DNA from: Chrysomallon squamiferum
Lineage: Eukaryota > Mollusca > Gastropoda > Neomphalida > Peltospiridae
Length of the DNA stretch: 64,000 nucleotides
Direction of reading: 5' to 3'
Assembly: GCA_012295275.1 (NCBI GenBank)
Contig: CM022679.1
Span: 2,830,116-2,894,115, forward strand
Positions 40,905 to 53,826 of this stretch are shown one piece after another. The number at the start of each line of letters is the position of its first letter. Position 1 is the first letter of the stretch. Position numbers and translations under genes: made by a program. The notes beneath the pieces were generated by a model. The model saw only the letters and a program-made list of their open reading frames with translations. It searched no databases and was not told the origin of the DNA.

Positions 40905-43900
40905 TTATGGTAACTGGCTGTAGGAACACACGCGATCACTATTTAGTTCACAGAAAGCTTCCTGTGCATTGTTGTTCTGTGAATTATTCTGTTCTCTATT
41001 TTCCTCCCATAGATTTTCCTCCTCAGGCTTTTGGTAATAGTTCTCTAATTTTGGAGAAAAAATATTAAATAAATAAAAAGTAATAATAATTAAAAAAAAA
41101 AAAATACAAAAAAAATACAAAAAAAAAAATTATTTAACAAAAATAATGTAATGTAGTGTAATATTAACAAAAATAAAAATAAATATTAGATATATAAACA
41201 AATAAATATTAAATAAATAAAAATAATAAATAAATATTAAGTAAATAAAATATCACATTTTATACAGTTCTCCAATGATAATTTGGTTAAAAATATCCAC
41301 CACTAAAATAACTGGAAATCACTATTACAGTTCTAACATCAGTATATATTTTTTGGCCCCAAAAAACAGTTATGAATTTAACATAAGGACTTGAAAGAGA
41401 TTAGTAAAATAACATTAATAAACAAATAAATAAATAAATTCCTTTAAAAAAAATTACCATTAAACAAATTACCTTTAAAAAAATATAAATAACAATAAAA
41501 TTCTTGCCACATTTTGTAATTGCCAAAAATTATTTATAGGACATTTCTGTTTTTCTTCCACATTTATCCCCAGACCTTGCTTTTATTATTGTTGTTGTTG
41601 TTGTTGCTATTATTACTGCTGTTGCTGTTGTTGTTATTGGTTATTGAAGAGGTGGTTGAGATTATGTAATTTATCTGGTGATGTTTAATATATACATAAA
41701 ATGTAAAGAAGCTGTTTATGACAAATTTTCTTACCTGTCAGATTTATCGTTTCTCTTTTATCACACAGAACCAGTATTTTATTTTGCATCAAAAAAGCGA
41801 AAACAGCTGTTATGATCAAACCTAATATTAATAATGCTGTGAGTACAGCCCCGATTGGGAAACTTGGACTGTGTTCTGTGTTTTTTGAAGTGTTTTGGGG
41901 GACAACAGCTTTTTCTATTGTTTTATAATGTACCTGGTCTTTATTTGTCTTGTTTTGTGAATAGTATTCATCTGGAAGAGAAATGTAGAACTTAAAAGTG
42001 TCAAAATCACAAAATATTTAAATAACAGGAATAATAACGTGAATATGTAAATTATGATCATTAGGAATGTGATAATTTATTGTGAATTAAAATTAATTAA
42101 ATAATAAAATTAATGTTTCAGAGCTTTACAATGAATTAGACAAATTTTGTGGTTGAAAAAAAAAATGAAAAGGCAATATTATTATATAAAAAAAATTGAA
42201 AGTCTTAAATCATTTAAAATAAAACAGAATAATTAATAGCAGTAGCTGAAGAATTCAAGATTTTATAGTTGACTGAGGAAATAGTTAAAAATACTTTATT
42301 GCAAAAGTAAAAACACATTTTGCAACAATAATGTTTTTTTATAATCTCATCAAATTGACATGCTCTTTGAAAACAGTATATCAGTTTATGTACATAACAT
42401 ATTTTTTCCCTAATATTTAATTCAGTGAAAATAATAATAAATAAATCATGGCCTAAACTGCAAATACTTTCAGGCTGAAATATGAAAATTATTTGTTCAT
42501 GTATACCTGGACATTTTGTTTTGCACTCTTCAGTGGATCCAGTAATATTATGTTCATAACACAGAACGGAACATGGCTGACATTTCCCTTTTGTTCCAAT
42601 ATGTCGATCAAAATAGAAACCTTTGGCACATTCATTTTCATTCTTACTGACATCATTCTTCTCTTGAAAACCTGGTATATGATGAATGTAATTATAATAT
42701 TAGTGTAACTACTCTTCATCTTATATACATGTTCACCATCAATTTACTAATCACAGATGGTCCAAAATCTCTTTTAGACTATAAAGATATAAGATGAGGT
42801 ATCTGAAATTTTTAATTTTTAATATTTTTTAAATTAATAATCTGATTGCACTGATGCAGACAGGATTATAAATGTAAACCACAATTTTATATGGATATAT
42901 TTAATCATTTAATTGACATTTAATTTAAGTTCCTAGCACTTTATGGGAAATATGTATTTAGGTGCTCAGAGGTGTGTAGTTAAATTACTATTATGTGAAA
43001 TTACTATTATGTGAGCATAACAGTCTGAAAAAACTAATAATATGGAAAGGTTATGGAACCAAGGGTTCTGGAAATTTGGTGTTGTTCCTCTAATAATAAT
43101 AGAAGTTGGTAGAAGTTAAGCAAATTGTTTTGTGAATAAAGATACTCTTATTAATTAGCAGCGACATATGTTTTATGTATATATATTTTTGTCTTTTGTA
43201 TAACCATTAATGAAGAGGATATAACAAAGAGTGGGTATTTAAGAATATCTGATCCTGTAACACATCAAGCAAGAAATTCAGCTATTCCTAGACAAGGCCA
43301 AAATATCAAAATCATTTGGGATGTTTTTAAGTTAAACTACTCTAAACAAATAATTAAAATTCTGACCTAACTCCAACCACTTTAACAAATCAGTCTAAAA
43401 CATAACAATTGTTTGTTTGTATCTCACCTTTACATTTAAGTTTGCACTCCTTGGTAGTGCCTCGTTGATTGTGATCATAGCATAATTTAGAACACAGCTC
43501 ACATTTGCCTCTTAATCCGATATGAGGATCCAAATAATATCCATCTGGACACTGTATTTCACTCTTTGAAACACCTAGTGGTCCCCCTTCTTTGTTTGTT
43601 TTCAAGTATTTAGCTGAGAAAATATTTTGTAAATATAGTTCAGTGCAGTTATTTATAAAATACAAAATAATATTGTAATAATATAGCAGTAATAGTAGTT
43701 AATAGTAGCAGTAGTAGTAGTAGTAGTAACTGTAACACTAATAATACTTTAATAGCCAGAAAGTTTGCTTGTTCAAGGCTTTTTAAATAAATAAAGAAAA
43801 AAAAAAAATGAAAAAAGAAAAATTTAAAAATAATCTACAGAACTACAGTTTAAAATAATAAATTTACATGGACACTGAATCCTTTTCATTTCCCAGTATT

Positions 43901-44922
43901 AAATATTTTATTTTACTGTTTTGAATTTAATGTGTGGGTGTGGCTGTGGGTGGGGGGTTTTGTGGGGTTTTTTTTAACATATAATAATAAAATTAATTAA
44001 TTAAAGTTAAATCAAATCAAATCAAATCAAATTACCAACCTGAACAAAGTGTTTTACAGTCATTTTGTCTTTTGCGATTGCTGCACAATGTATCGCTAAA
44101 ACATAACAATTGTTTGTTTGTATCTCACCTTTACATTTAAGTTTGCACTCCTTGGTAGTGCCTCGTTGATTGTGATCATAGCATAATTTAGAACACAGCT
44201 CACATTTGCCTCTTAATCCGATATGAGGATCCAAATAATATCCATCTGGACACTGTATTTCACTCTTTGAAACACCTAGTGGTCCCCCTTCTTTGTTTGT
44301 TTTCAAGTATTTAGCTGAGAAAATATTTTGTAAATATAGTTCAGTGCAGTTATTTATAAAATACAAAATAATATTGTAATAATATAGCAGTAATAGTAGT
44401 TAATAGTAGCAGTAGTAGTAGTAGTAACTGTAACACTAATAATACTTTAATAGCCAGAAAGTTTCCTTGTTCAAGGCTTTTTAAATAAATAAACAAAACA
44501 AAACAAAAAAAAAATGAAAAATTTAAAAATAATCTACAGAACTACAGTTTAAAATAATAAATTTACATGGACACTGAATCCTTTTCATTTCCCAGTATTA
44601 AATATTTTATTTTACTGTTTTGAATTTAATGTGTGGGTGTGGGTGTGGGTGTGGGGTTTTGTGGGGTTTTTTTTAACATATAATAATAAAATTAATTAAT
44701 TAAAGTTAAATCAAATCAAATCAAATCAAATTACCAACCTGAACAAACTGTTTTACAGTCATTTTGTCTTTCTCCATTGCTGCACAATTTATCGCAATTT
44801 TCACATTTACCGGTATCAGAATCAAAGATGAAACCTTTATCACAGATTCGGGTTGAAATTGGACGAGCCAAAGTAACTTGGATAAGAAACAAAATTACTA
44901 ATATACATCCACATATATTCAT
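40905..44922 (-). CDS. TNF-receptor-like type I membrane protein with four cysteine modules
   Basis: Six exons, all joined in phase 1, give 362 residues: 44739-44922, 44129-44314, 43428-43613, 42507-42662, 41735-41971, 40905-41044. Exon 1 carries a signal peptide (CGCILVILFLIQVTLA) and a module with spacing C-x12-C-x2-C-x3-C-x8-C-x3-C, which equals that of human BCMA. Exons 2 and 3 encode identical modules and exon 4 a related one (C-x15-C-x2-C-x3-C-x11-C-x3-C). Exon 5 has a Thr/Ser/Asn stalk and a membrane helix (AVLTALLILGLIITAVFAFL). The last exon is a 46-codon acidic tail with KPEEEN, matching the minimal TRAF2-type motif (P/S/A/T)x(Q/E)E. There is no death domain. Family call rests on cysteine spacing, topology and exon phase; the ligand is unknown. 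Confidence 0.75.
43395..44796 (-). repeat. 701-bp tandem duplication containing a cysteine-module exon
   Basis: 43395-44095 and 44096-44796 are near-identical head-to-tail copies (offset 701), differing by a few substitutions and lengths of TAG, A and GTGGGT runs. The unit contains exon 43428-43613/44129-44314, the following intron and the last ~55 bases of exon 1 with its donor (orphan copy at about 44036-44092, reading CSNRKRQNDCKTLCSG). The translated modules are identical, so the event is recent or an assembly artefact. Confidence 0.85.
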
Positions 44923-47229
44923 TTCTTAACAGTATGACATCGTTCTCTCATGACTATTTCGTAATATTTTTATTAGGTCTTTTTAAGATTCACTGAATAA
45001 ATAGACTCGTAGTCACACGTTAGCGGCTTTACTGACACGTTTATGACCCTGAGTCACTTCTAAAAATAGCTAACTGCGTCGTTGAAATAGCTAATTGTTA
45101 TCTTCAATTTTATAATATTTTTCAAAAAGTAACTTTTATTTAGGTACTCTTTGTATATATATGATTTCAGAATGTACAATTAAAATGATGCATGCACAGT
45201 GGTTATTATCACAGTACACTGGATATAAATTTATATTTTAATAAATATATACTTATTTAATCGTAGCGTGTGTTATATGCTATTTATAGTTTGGGTAATT
45301 CCAGTCGGATTTTATTTTTGTTAGGGGAATAACCTGAATGGAAAGCATTTTCTCGTCTGTAAGTCACAGTGTCAAACCAGAAAATAATAATAACAATAAT
45401 AATAAAATAAATAAATAAATAAATAAATAAATAAAATAAAAAGGTAGGTGCAACTGTACTATATATATTTCCTGCATATTTCAATAAATATTATTTATTT
45501 ATTTACGTGTTTGTTATCAATCGAATTGCACGAAAATTTATAAGCAGCTAGACTTTATTAAACAAGATTTAACAAGTAACACACAAAATAACAGTAACAA
45601 TAAATAAATAAATAAATAAATTAATGATATCAAAAACAAAATAATAGCTGACAGAGGTTTACTAATAGAGCAAGATATTATTTGTTCTCTTTAGCATTGT
45701 CGTAGGACGTTAGATAAAAGTTATATTAAACAAACCAGTTAACCATAAGAAGATATAATACATAGATACACCACAAAAAATAAAAAAAAAATAAAAAAAT
45801 AATAAAAAAATAAAATAAAATAAAATAAATAAATAAAATTAAAAAATACCAATAAAAACATACTAATAATAAAAATAAAATTTCAAAAATCAGTATGTAA
45901 ATATGATAAAGATAAATAAATAAATAAATAAATAAATAAATATCGATGAACCCTTTCTTTGTCATACTTTGGTCCTCAGCATAAGAATACTGTGAGGCTA
46001 TACAAACAAGCAAACAAACAAACAAACAAACAAACAAACAAACAAGTAACTGATAATGTTTACTGAAAACTTAGTCAGACGCCAGAGATTGTTTCTGAGG
46101 AAAATTTCTTCTCCAGTCAATTAAACGTAGAAACGGAAGGAAATGCTTAAGGTGTTAATAATGTTTTATTTATAGAACACACGTCACGTATGTACCACAT
46201 GAATGGGAAACCCTGTGACGTTTAATATTATAAATAGATCAAAAGCCTTGGTGGGCGGTGAAATGCTGCAGTGTGGAAAATATACATATTAAATAAGCAT
46301 AATGAATGAACAGTTTAATTTTTTTTCTTCTTCTTCTTTACATTAACTGCTGTTAGGTGTTAACAATAATACTAACAAAAAGATTATCAGTAATTAACAA
46401 TAATTTAATACAAATAAAAGCGACAGTAATCAATACACAAACAAATAAATAAAAAATAAATAATGTTGTTGACACCTTCAAGCAAGTTCATTTCGTCGCC
46501 TCGCCTAACTTTGACAATTTGAAAAAAAAAAAAAAAAAAAAAATCATTTCCTTAAACAAAGCAAAATGTATTTTTATTATTTAAAAAAAATAATAAAAAT
46601 AAAAATAATAATATAATTATTTGTAACACCTGTTAATGCTATGTATACTCTCTCAATCTCGATATAAATAAAAATTGTACTTGTTCCAAAAAAAAAGAGA
46701 AAAAAAAAAGAAGAAGAAATTCTCCCTTTTAGTATGTTTAATTATTTCGAATGTAACGATATCTCGAACTTGATTCCAAGACCCCGAAATTTCGAGACTG
46801 AGACAGTTTACTTTATGCATGTATCTGTGTTTTTCTTGAATGTATGAATGTGTATGTATGTATGTATGTATGTATGTATGTTTATATATTTGTATGTATT
46901 TATTGTATGTATGTTTGTTTGTGTGTATGTCTGTGTGTATGTATTATGTGTGTATGCATGTATGTATGTATATATGTATGTAACACTTTCATTGAATAAA
47001 ACATAAAAAGATAATAACACTTTCATCGCAAATAATAATAAATAAATATATCACAAAAACCTTCCCACGAAATAATATATAAGGTACAGACAGGTAAATA
47101 AATAAATACATAGAAATTTGCATTCCTTTTGCCAACATGCAACTATTAGGTAAATACATATACAAGAAAATAAATAAATAAATACAGAGTTCATTGAAAA
47201 CCTCTATAACTTCACGTTATATGCTTATT
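44923..47229. other. Gene-poor spacer between receptor genes
   Basis: AT-rich DNA with (AAAT)n (45407-45438, 45600-45620, 45915-45945), (CAAA)n 46008-46045, poly-A runs and TATG repeats 46850-46985. No coding exon recognised; the 5' control region of the 40905-44922 gene should lie at 44923 onward. Confidence 0.6.
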
Positions 47230-47532
47230 TTATATAATTGTATTTGTCAGACATGTGAAACGTTTTTCTGACGGTATCAGACACGACGGTTTTGATAAAT
47301 CGTTATAAACAGACTTTTTGCGATTTTTTAGTCGCTTGCAGATCACGTATGACAAGAAAGATATTAAAAGTAGAACCAGCGTTGTAGCAAGGGCGATAAC
47401 CAACGTCATATTATAATCTGACGGATAAGTCGATAGGCATTTGTTGTCATGGAGTCCGGCCGATGTGTCGGAGTAATCTGAAAATGGAAAAAAAATAAAA
47501 ATAAAAAAAATAAATAAATAAATAAATAAACG

Positions 47533-47594
<62 letters not shown>

Positions 47595-48609
47595 TAAGTT
47601 ATGTATATATTCAGCCACACACATACATACACAAAATATTTTCGACTATACATGATACAGACCAGGGGTGCCCAATACGTCATAGACAGTGTGAGTAGAT
47701 CGCATAACAACAAAAAATAGCCTATCAACCATCCTGCAAGTGCAAGTGCAAGTGCAAGTCATCAGAGTAAGGTGATGGCCAAAAATGTACATACAGGTTC
47801 ATTCTGTTATGCAAGGTACACCAACATATATTGCAAATATAAGGTATACTTATAATAAATAAATAAAATAAATAAATAAATAAATGTTTTGCGTTTTCAC
47901 TGTAGGTAGATCATTTTGACTTGGTCATTTAAAAAGTGTGAGCACCTCTGATATAGACAAACGTAGATTACTTTTTAAAAATAGTGAAAAAAAAAAAAAA
48001 AAGAAGAAGAGAAAAGGATCACTAAATAACTTTGAAGATAAAATGTATGATTTAATATTTTTCAGAATGAATGACAGATAAACTAAAAATTTAACAGCAA
48101 TATCCACAGACATACAAACAAAAACTCTACAGCCACTTACATATTTGGGGCCCTGGTGCGTGATCGGTTATGGGGGGCCTTTCGCTGTTTCGGTAAACAT
48201 AGTTACCTTCTTCTTAGGCTTGCTCCATAAAAGATTTTTAAAATTTAGCCACATGACAGATTTTAATTAAAATTTTTAAGACAGGTGGACTGAAGTTGAT
48301 ATTGGGGCCCCTTTGGGTTTAGAAGACCCTGAAGTTTAAGCTCTGTCAGTTTCACAATAGACCCCTGCACACGGTCGCACTTATACAAAGAAGCGCGCGC
48401 GCGCTCGCGCATGCTAGTAAGAAAGAAACAAACTTACGTGGACAGCGTTCCTGACATTGTTTCGTCGTCTTTTGGATGTCGGCTGCGTAACAAATTAAAT
48501 GGCATGGATCACATCGCTCTGTCACGGAATCATAGTACGTTCCTTCTGCACATTCTTCACTGTCAGTGACAGAAGATATAATAAGAATGACAATAATTTC
48601 AGTAAGCAT
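47230..48609 (-). CDS. TNF-receptor-like single-module membrane protein
   Basis: Two exons joined in phase 1, 139 residues: 48438-48609 (ATG complement 48607-48609) and 47230-47477 (stop TAA). Exon 1: signal peptide (LTEIIVILIISSVTDS) and one module C-x12-C-x2-C-x3-C-x11-C-x3-C starting CAEGTYYDSVTERCDPC. Exon 2: short stalk, membrane helix (LVIALATTLVLLLISFLSYV), basic stop-transfer CKRLKNRKK and a ~30-residue tail with IPSEKRF, which fits the TRAF6-type pattern PxExx(aromatic/acidic). The module is the same type as in the neighbouring genes, especially YYDS and the last three Cys. It lies in tandem with the 40905-44922 gene and is divergent from the + strand receptor genes. The intron holds low-complexity DNA and a hAT-type MITE (47663-47950). 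Confidence 0.72.
47663..47950. mobile_element. hAT-type MITE, 288 bp
   Basis: Starts CAGGGGTGCCCAA and ends GTGAGCACCTCTG, imperfect terminal inverted repeats of the hAT type, flanked by near-identical 8-bp direct repeats ATACAGAC (47655-47662) and ATATAGAC (47951-47958), the target-site length of hAT elements. The inside has CAAGTGCAAGTG repeats and (AAAT)n and no coding capacity. It sits in the intron of the 47230-48609 gene. Confidence 0.75.
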
Positions 48610-49716
48610 CACGTACAATTTTCCCGTCTGTTACCACAGTCGCATATGTTTTTCTATAAATATATTTCAATGTGTTTATTATTATTATTTCTGAATTGCA
48701 AAATGTGTTTGCTGTTATTCAGAGTAGACAGCGTTTATGTTCAGATTTCGTTTTTGCTGAAGGCAAGTAAAAGAACTAACTCCTCCAAATGCTTAAATTT
48801 ATATAGAAATATATAAGAAAAAAGAAAAAAAAAAAGGTTTATTTTTAAACACACGTAAAATCACATCACATTAACGGAAAAACCCATTACTTAGTGACGT
48901 GTCCGATTTTTATAGTCAGTAATAATAATAATAATAATAAAACAAAAAAATAAAAATAAAATAAAATAAAAATAAAAAATAAAAAAGCTTTTTTTTTTTT
49001 TTTTTGTAGCTTACAGAAATACAGAAATATACTACTCAGTTAGTGGTGATCACTGTATAATGTACATTAACATTACTGCTTGAATCTGAATATTTCTCAA
49101 CTCACAGTCATTCTGTATATCATCTGTCAAAAGTCATTTACATTGTGTCCATTTTCGTTTATTTTGTTTTATTTGATCATACTTATTTTATCATTATCAT
49201 CATTATCCTCTTGTTGTTATTTTTGTTTTTCTAAAACATCGCTTTGACCAAACAAGAAAGAACAAAACGAAACACTGTATATTAATCCTGCAATTATCAA
49301 ATTTAATCAATGGCTATATGACGTCATGACAACGTAAGAAGGAACCTGCTGCACTGCTTGACTGGGCTACTCTTTTTTGACCAGCAATAAAGTATTTTGT
49401 TTATACGTACCTTCCCACGGATGAGAAAATACATACTAATGCCTTTGATGAGCTAACTGTGGAGTACATGTTGGAATGTTTGAAGAGAACTGATTCTGCC
49501 ATCCATTAACTTTAAAGACCGCTAAGTCCCTCCTCTTGAAGGCCAAAGCACGTCCGTTATGGCCACACACCGCTGTGTTTGACGTAACTGCAGGTATGAA
49601 AAATAGCAAGCCAAATGGCGAATTAGTGCAGAATCTGTTATAATAGTTTTATTTTTATAATACAGTGAGAGACAGAGTTGGTTCTGAGATTTACATTTAC
49701 ATGGACTATTAGAACA

Positions 49717-49779
<63 letters not shown>

Positions 49780-50560
49780 CTAAATAAATAAATAAATAAC
49801 TAATAGTAATAATAGCGATGATGATAATATTAATAATAGTAGGAGTAGTAGTAATAACTAAATAAATAAAAATAATAATAATAATAATGATGATGATAAT
49901 ATTAATAATAGTAGTAGTAGTAATAACTAGAATAAAATAAACAATAAATAACCATATTAGAATTAACTAACGACTATAATTATTTCCACCTTGGTTGACA
50001 AACCTGTTCTATTTATAAATGCATGTGACCATATCACATGCTTGGGAAAACCATTTTCCTAGTAACCGTAAACAAACCAGAAGAGATGGACAGAAACAGA
50101 TGCTGTGTTCTGTTGATCTTGTTTGGCAGGAGTTTTGATCGCCAATGGTGGGGTGGGGGTGGAGAACGATGTACATTTAATATTACAATGAATAAATGAA
50201 TTTTTGTTTAACAACAAACGGAGAGGTTCTGTACTGTAAGACTTAGTTAATGTATGTTGAACAGACCTCTTTGGAAAGGTGGCAGTTTTGAATGTGATAG
50301 GCGCGGGTTAAACAACAATCTGATACAAACATGCCAGAACTTACTCACAGGCATAATTAAGGGTTTTATAATAAAACGAAATTGGGAAAAAAAAATCCTT
50401 TTCCTAAGTTAGATGTTAGGTTCGTTCCAGTAATAGAGGGGTTTTGTGCTATCCCAGTATCATTTTACATTAAACTTTTCCCGTTTTCCGTAAAACATTC
50501 AACTTTTCCTGATTTCAAAATCCGACCTGGAGTGATTAGGTTCTTTAGCAGACGTCATGC
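48610..50560. other. Spacer between divergent receptor genes
   Basis: Contains (AAT)n 49718-49775, ATA/GTA-rich DNA 49800-49930, and an unassigned 30-codon open stretch at 49419-49509 (EKIHTNAFDELTVEYMLECL...) ending in TAA. It might be a fragment of an old transposon or gene, but I recognise no family. Confidence 0.5.
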
Positions 50561-51097
50561 TTCTGTACGATTTCAGAATATTCTGTACTGGTTGTGGGTT
50601 TATGTCAACCATCTTTCGATTTTTTTTTCTTCATATCACCTTTGCACCATTTATAATATCTTCCATATATTTTTAAACTATACTGTACTAAACAGAATGG
50701 AGGAATTCACCATTGATGTACATTATTAAGATTTGGATACAGTAAATACTGATATACATTTTCTTAAAAATAAACTCCAACTTGATAATTTAGCTTTAAT
50801 TTGTATAACTCTTACATATTACAGAATATAAAAATACAACTAGTGAAAATACGACAGTCCATCTCGCACTAAAGAGAGCACAATACATTTCTAATTTAAA
50901 GACGAAATATGAAGTCTTAGCGTTGAGAATGCTAATATGGCGGAGACGAGACAGACCAAGAAACTGCGAGATGAGATGCTTGACGATGAAACACCGTGCT
51001 GCCTTTTCCATGATCGAAGTTCTCAGCTTACAACTATTATTATTATTATTATTATTATTATTAAATCTGAGAGATAATAAATATTATGAATTTCTGT

Positions 51098-51138
<41 letters not shown>

Positions 51139-51348
51139 TTCCAAACATTGCCTACATTTTGAAAACACTACATCAGAATGTTTTATACTTTGCTATGTTT
51201 TCATCGATTTGGGGGTTTCCCGATTTGGGGGTTTCCCGATTTGGGGGTTTCCTGATTTCGGGGTTTCCCGATTCGGGGGTTTCCCGATGTGGGATCTTCT
51301 TAAACATTAAGTTAAAGTGGTAGACAGAAGCTGATCGTTCTAAATCTG
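50560..51348 (+). repeat. Conserved upstream block of receptor first exons
   Basis: A block found before the first exons at 51349, 57930 (about 57250-57929), 59270 (58590-59269) and 63983 (63130-63982). Order: GAATTCACCATTGATGTACA, TGCTAATATGGCGGA with a following ACGAGAC, GATGCTTGACGATGAAACACC, a (TTA)n tract, GAGAGATAATAAATATTATG, a (TAA)n tract, CCAAACATTGCCTACATTTT, then the G-rich NF-kappaB-type motifs. (TTA)n and (TAA)n around a ~45-base spacer form a long inverted repeat. Short frames inside it are not conserved as protein. It is probably promoter plus 5' leader. Confidence 0.6.
51211..51284 (+). promoter_or_regulatory. Tandem NF-kappaB-type sites upstream of gene B1
   Basis: A ~16-bp repeat of GATTTGGGGGTTTCCC. 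GGGGGTTTCC occurs at 51211-51220, 51227-51236, 51243-51252 and 51275-51284, each matching GGGRNNYYCC; a fifth copy near 51260 has one G fewer. The array ends 65 bases before the ATG of gene B1. Match to the consensus is seen; Rel binding is inference. Confidence 0.55.
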
Positions 51349-52804
51349 ATGGAGCTGATTTATTATTCGTCAGCTGTAATTTTGCTTTCTGTTTACGTTC
51401 TAACAAAACCCAATTGTCCACCGAACACTTATTACGACTCTTCAACAAGGAATTGTGATTCGTGTGGTTTTATTTGCACGTATCCAGAAATTCAAGGCAC
51501 CGTAGACAAGTGCAAAAACCTCTGTCCAGGTAAATGTATAAATATAAATATAAATATATATCAGTATATTTTGTTCTAACAATTTTTATCAACGACAATT
51601 TGTAAACTAATATATTACTTATTTTGAGTAGTGATTTTTTTTTTTTTTTTTACATTTAGATTGTAATAGAGCCTGCACGGGCGCATCCATATTCGAGTGA
51701 ATTATCTTCACCTCGAAGCGCAGTTGTTATTCATAATACTCATTTTAACAGTCTCGTCAAATTCTGGTTATATGTTTTTCTATTAGAAACGTCATATACA
51801 GAAGATGAATAAAGTACCAAGTTGTTTTTCAAGACCTTTCCACTGTTAATCAACAATCACTTTGAATACATTTCTTCAGCGTAACTTAAAACAGTTCTAG
51901 CTCATATTCGGGATCGGAGGCTTTTTCCCCTCAACTGTTACGTAGTCTTCATTCGAAAAACTGATGTAACACAACCGTGTTACACACGCACTGGTAATCA
52001 CGAAATCGATACTGGAACCCATCCATTTGAAACGATAAAATAAAATTTGGTGCATGCCTGATATTTCAAACAACAATTATTTATTGTTTGTGAACGATTG
52101 TCTGAAACGCGGAGCCTCGCTTATTGACAACAGGGTGATTTCTTTTCCTAAAATTCTGTAAAGAAATCAAATCAAATTAATTGCTGTATTATAATTAAAA
52201 TTTATTTAAGTTCTAATTTTGTGGTGTTATTACTTTCATTTAATAAAAATAACTTTTTTATATGAATTACAGTGATAATGTATGAGGTCTGATTTATTTT
52301 TCTGTTGTATTAACAGTATATATAACTGACTACACTGTTCAGTCTGTAATACAGGCCATAAGCACATAAATTACAGGCCATCAGATAAAGTATATCAAGT
52401 TTGTGATATCTAAATATATATTTGTTTTCCTTTTTGTTTCTAGGATTCACCACCCCTAAATCAACAGATCGACCTATTGATATTGAGGAACCTATTTCAT
52501 ATAGCACCATAGCGATTATTGTCATTATAGTAGTTGTTGCGGTCATCAGTGCTGTTGGTGTTTCGTACTGCCTAATAAAGAAAAAATGTGCTAAAGGACG
52601 TGCAAAAAACCAAGGTTTGACATCATATACGTATTTATTTGACAAGCAAGTTTTTTCTTTATTTCTTCATTTATTCGAGTAGCATTATTGTTAGTTTAGC
52701 TGACTTTTTTGTTGATTTTTATTTTTATTATTATTTTTTTTTTGTTAATGTTCTTTCATTAAAATAGTCATATATCTCTATACGCAGATTCTTTTTTTAA
52801 ATTA

Positions 52805-52850
<46 letters not shown>

Positions 52851-53152
52851 TTCATAGATTTGATTTTGTTTTTCCTGTCTAAGGAAAGATGCATCAGCAT
52901 TGTATATGGCGATATCCTTTGAATTATTCAACGATTTTCACAACTTTTAAAATATCACACTGATTTCTGTCACGTTATTAAGAATAGTGTATTAAAGCCT
53001 GTTTGTTTTAAGGATCTGTTCAATATATTTTACTGGTTTTGTGAAAATACTTTACATAATGCTAATTAACTAATGTTTGTTCTTATATACAAAATGTGTG
53101 TGTAAATGAGTGTGTGTGTTTATATGTGTTTCTTTATGTATCGATGTGTGTT

Positions 53153-53187
<35 letters not shown>

Positions 53188-53453
53188 TAGTGTATGAGTA
53201 TGTGTGTGTTTGCCCTGACATTGGTTAATCTCTTGCAGTCAGGATAATTTCACCATAATCTTTTTTTTCTCTCGGTAAAATTAAAAACATGACTATGACG
53301 TGTTTACTGGTTTTACTGAAATATGTAACAGTTGAGTGTTTCTTTTCTGCAGAGAAAAAACAGAAAAGTAAACTGCTTCCTCCAGAAGACAGGAAAAAAC
53401 CTGTGGAAGCAACAGAAGAGAATCCTGCTTCTCAGAAACTAGTGGCAAACTAG
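51349..53453 (+). CDS. TNF-receptor-like single-module membrane protein, gene B1
   Basis: Three exons, 51349-51529, 52444-52614 and 53353-53453, all joined in phase 1, give 150 residues. Exon 1: signal peptide from MELIYYSSAVILLSVYVLT, then module C-x12-C-x2-C-x3-C-x11-C-x3-C (CPPNTYYDSSTRNCDSC...). Exon 2: Thr/Pro stalk (TPKSTDRPID), membrane helix (IAIIVIIVVVAVISAVGVSY) and KKKCAKGRAK. Exon 3: 33-residue tail with PVEATEEN; PVEATE fits the TRAF6 pattern PxExx(aromatic/acidic) and ATEE the TRAF2 pattern. The start is chosen because this ATG is kept in five copies of the exon. NF-kappaB-type sites lie 65-138 bases before it. A polyadenylation signal follows at 53488. Type I topology is clear; ligand and function are not known. 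Confidence 0.78.
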
Positions 53454-53487
53454 AAGGGAGACAACCATTGAAAACAAAATGATTTTT

Positions 53488-53493
53488 AATAAA
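53488..53493 (+). promoter_or_regulatory. Polyadenylation signal AATAAA (gene B1)
   Basis: AATAAA 35 bases after the stop of gene B1, in a 3' flank shared with gene B2 (61060). Confidence 0.6.
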
Positions 53494-53826
53494 CATGAAA
53501 AAGGATACTCTTCAAATAAAGTAATAAAATAGTTTAGATCTGAACAAAGAAACAAAACTGGATTAAAAAACAAAAACTAAAATAATGTGTATTTGAACAA
53601 ACATATACAAAATGTGATTGTGTATGTGTGTTTCTCTATGTGTGTGCATGAGCATGCATGCATGTGTGTGTGTGTGTGTGTGTGCTTGCAATGAAATTGG
53701 TTTAACCCCATGCACTTTTTTTCAGGAACCCTCCATCTATTATTATTATTGTGTAAAATTTAAAAATGACTATTAGGTATATACTGGTTTTGCTGAAGTT
53801 ATACACAAGTTGAATTCTTTTTTTAG

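Noticed and set aside
48150-48345. GGGGCCCTGGTGC and GGGGCCCCTTTGGG as ends of a transposon
   Set aside because: No convincing inverted ends or target duplication found.
50796-51011. Frame MEKAARCF... repeated upstream of receptor exons as a conserved protein
   Set aside because: Copies differ by frameshifts and stops, and both strands are equally open; more likely promoter/leader DNA.
51211-51284. G-rich 16-bp repeat as a G-quadruplex
   Set aside because: Possible with five G-runs, but spacers of 11 bases are long; the NF-kappaB-type match is the stronger reading.
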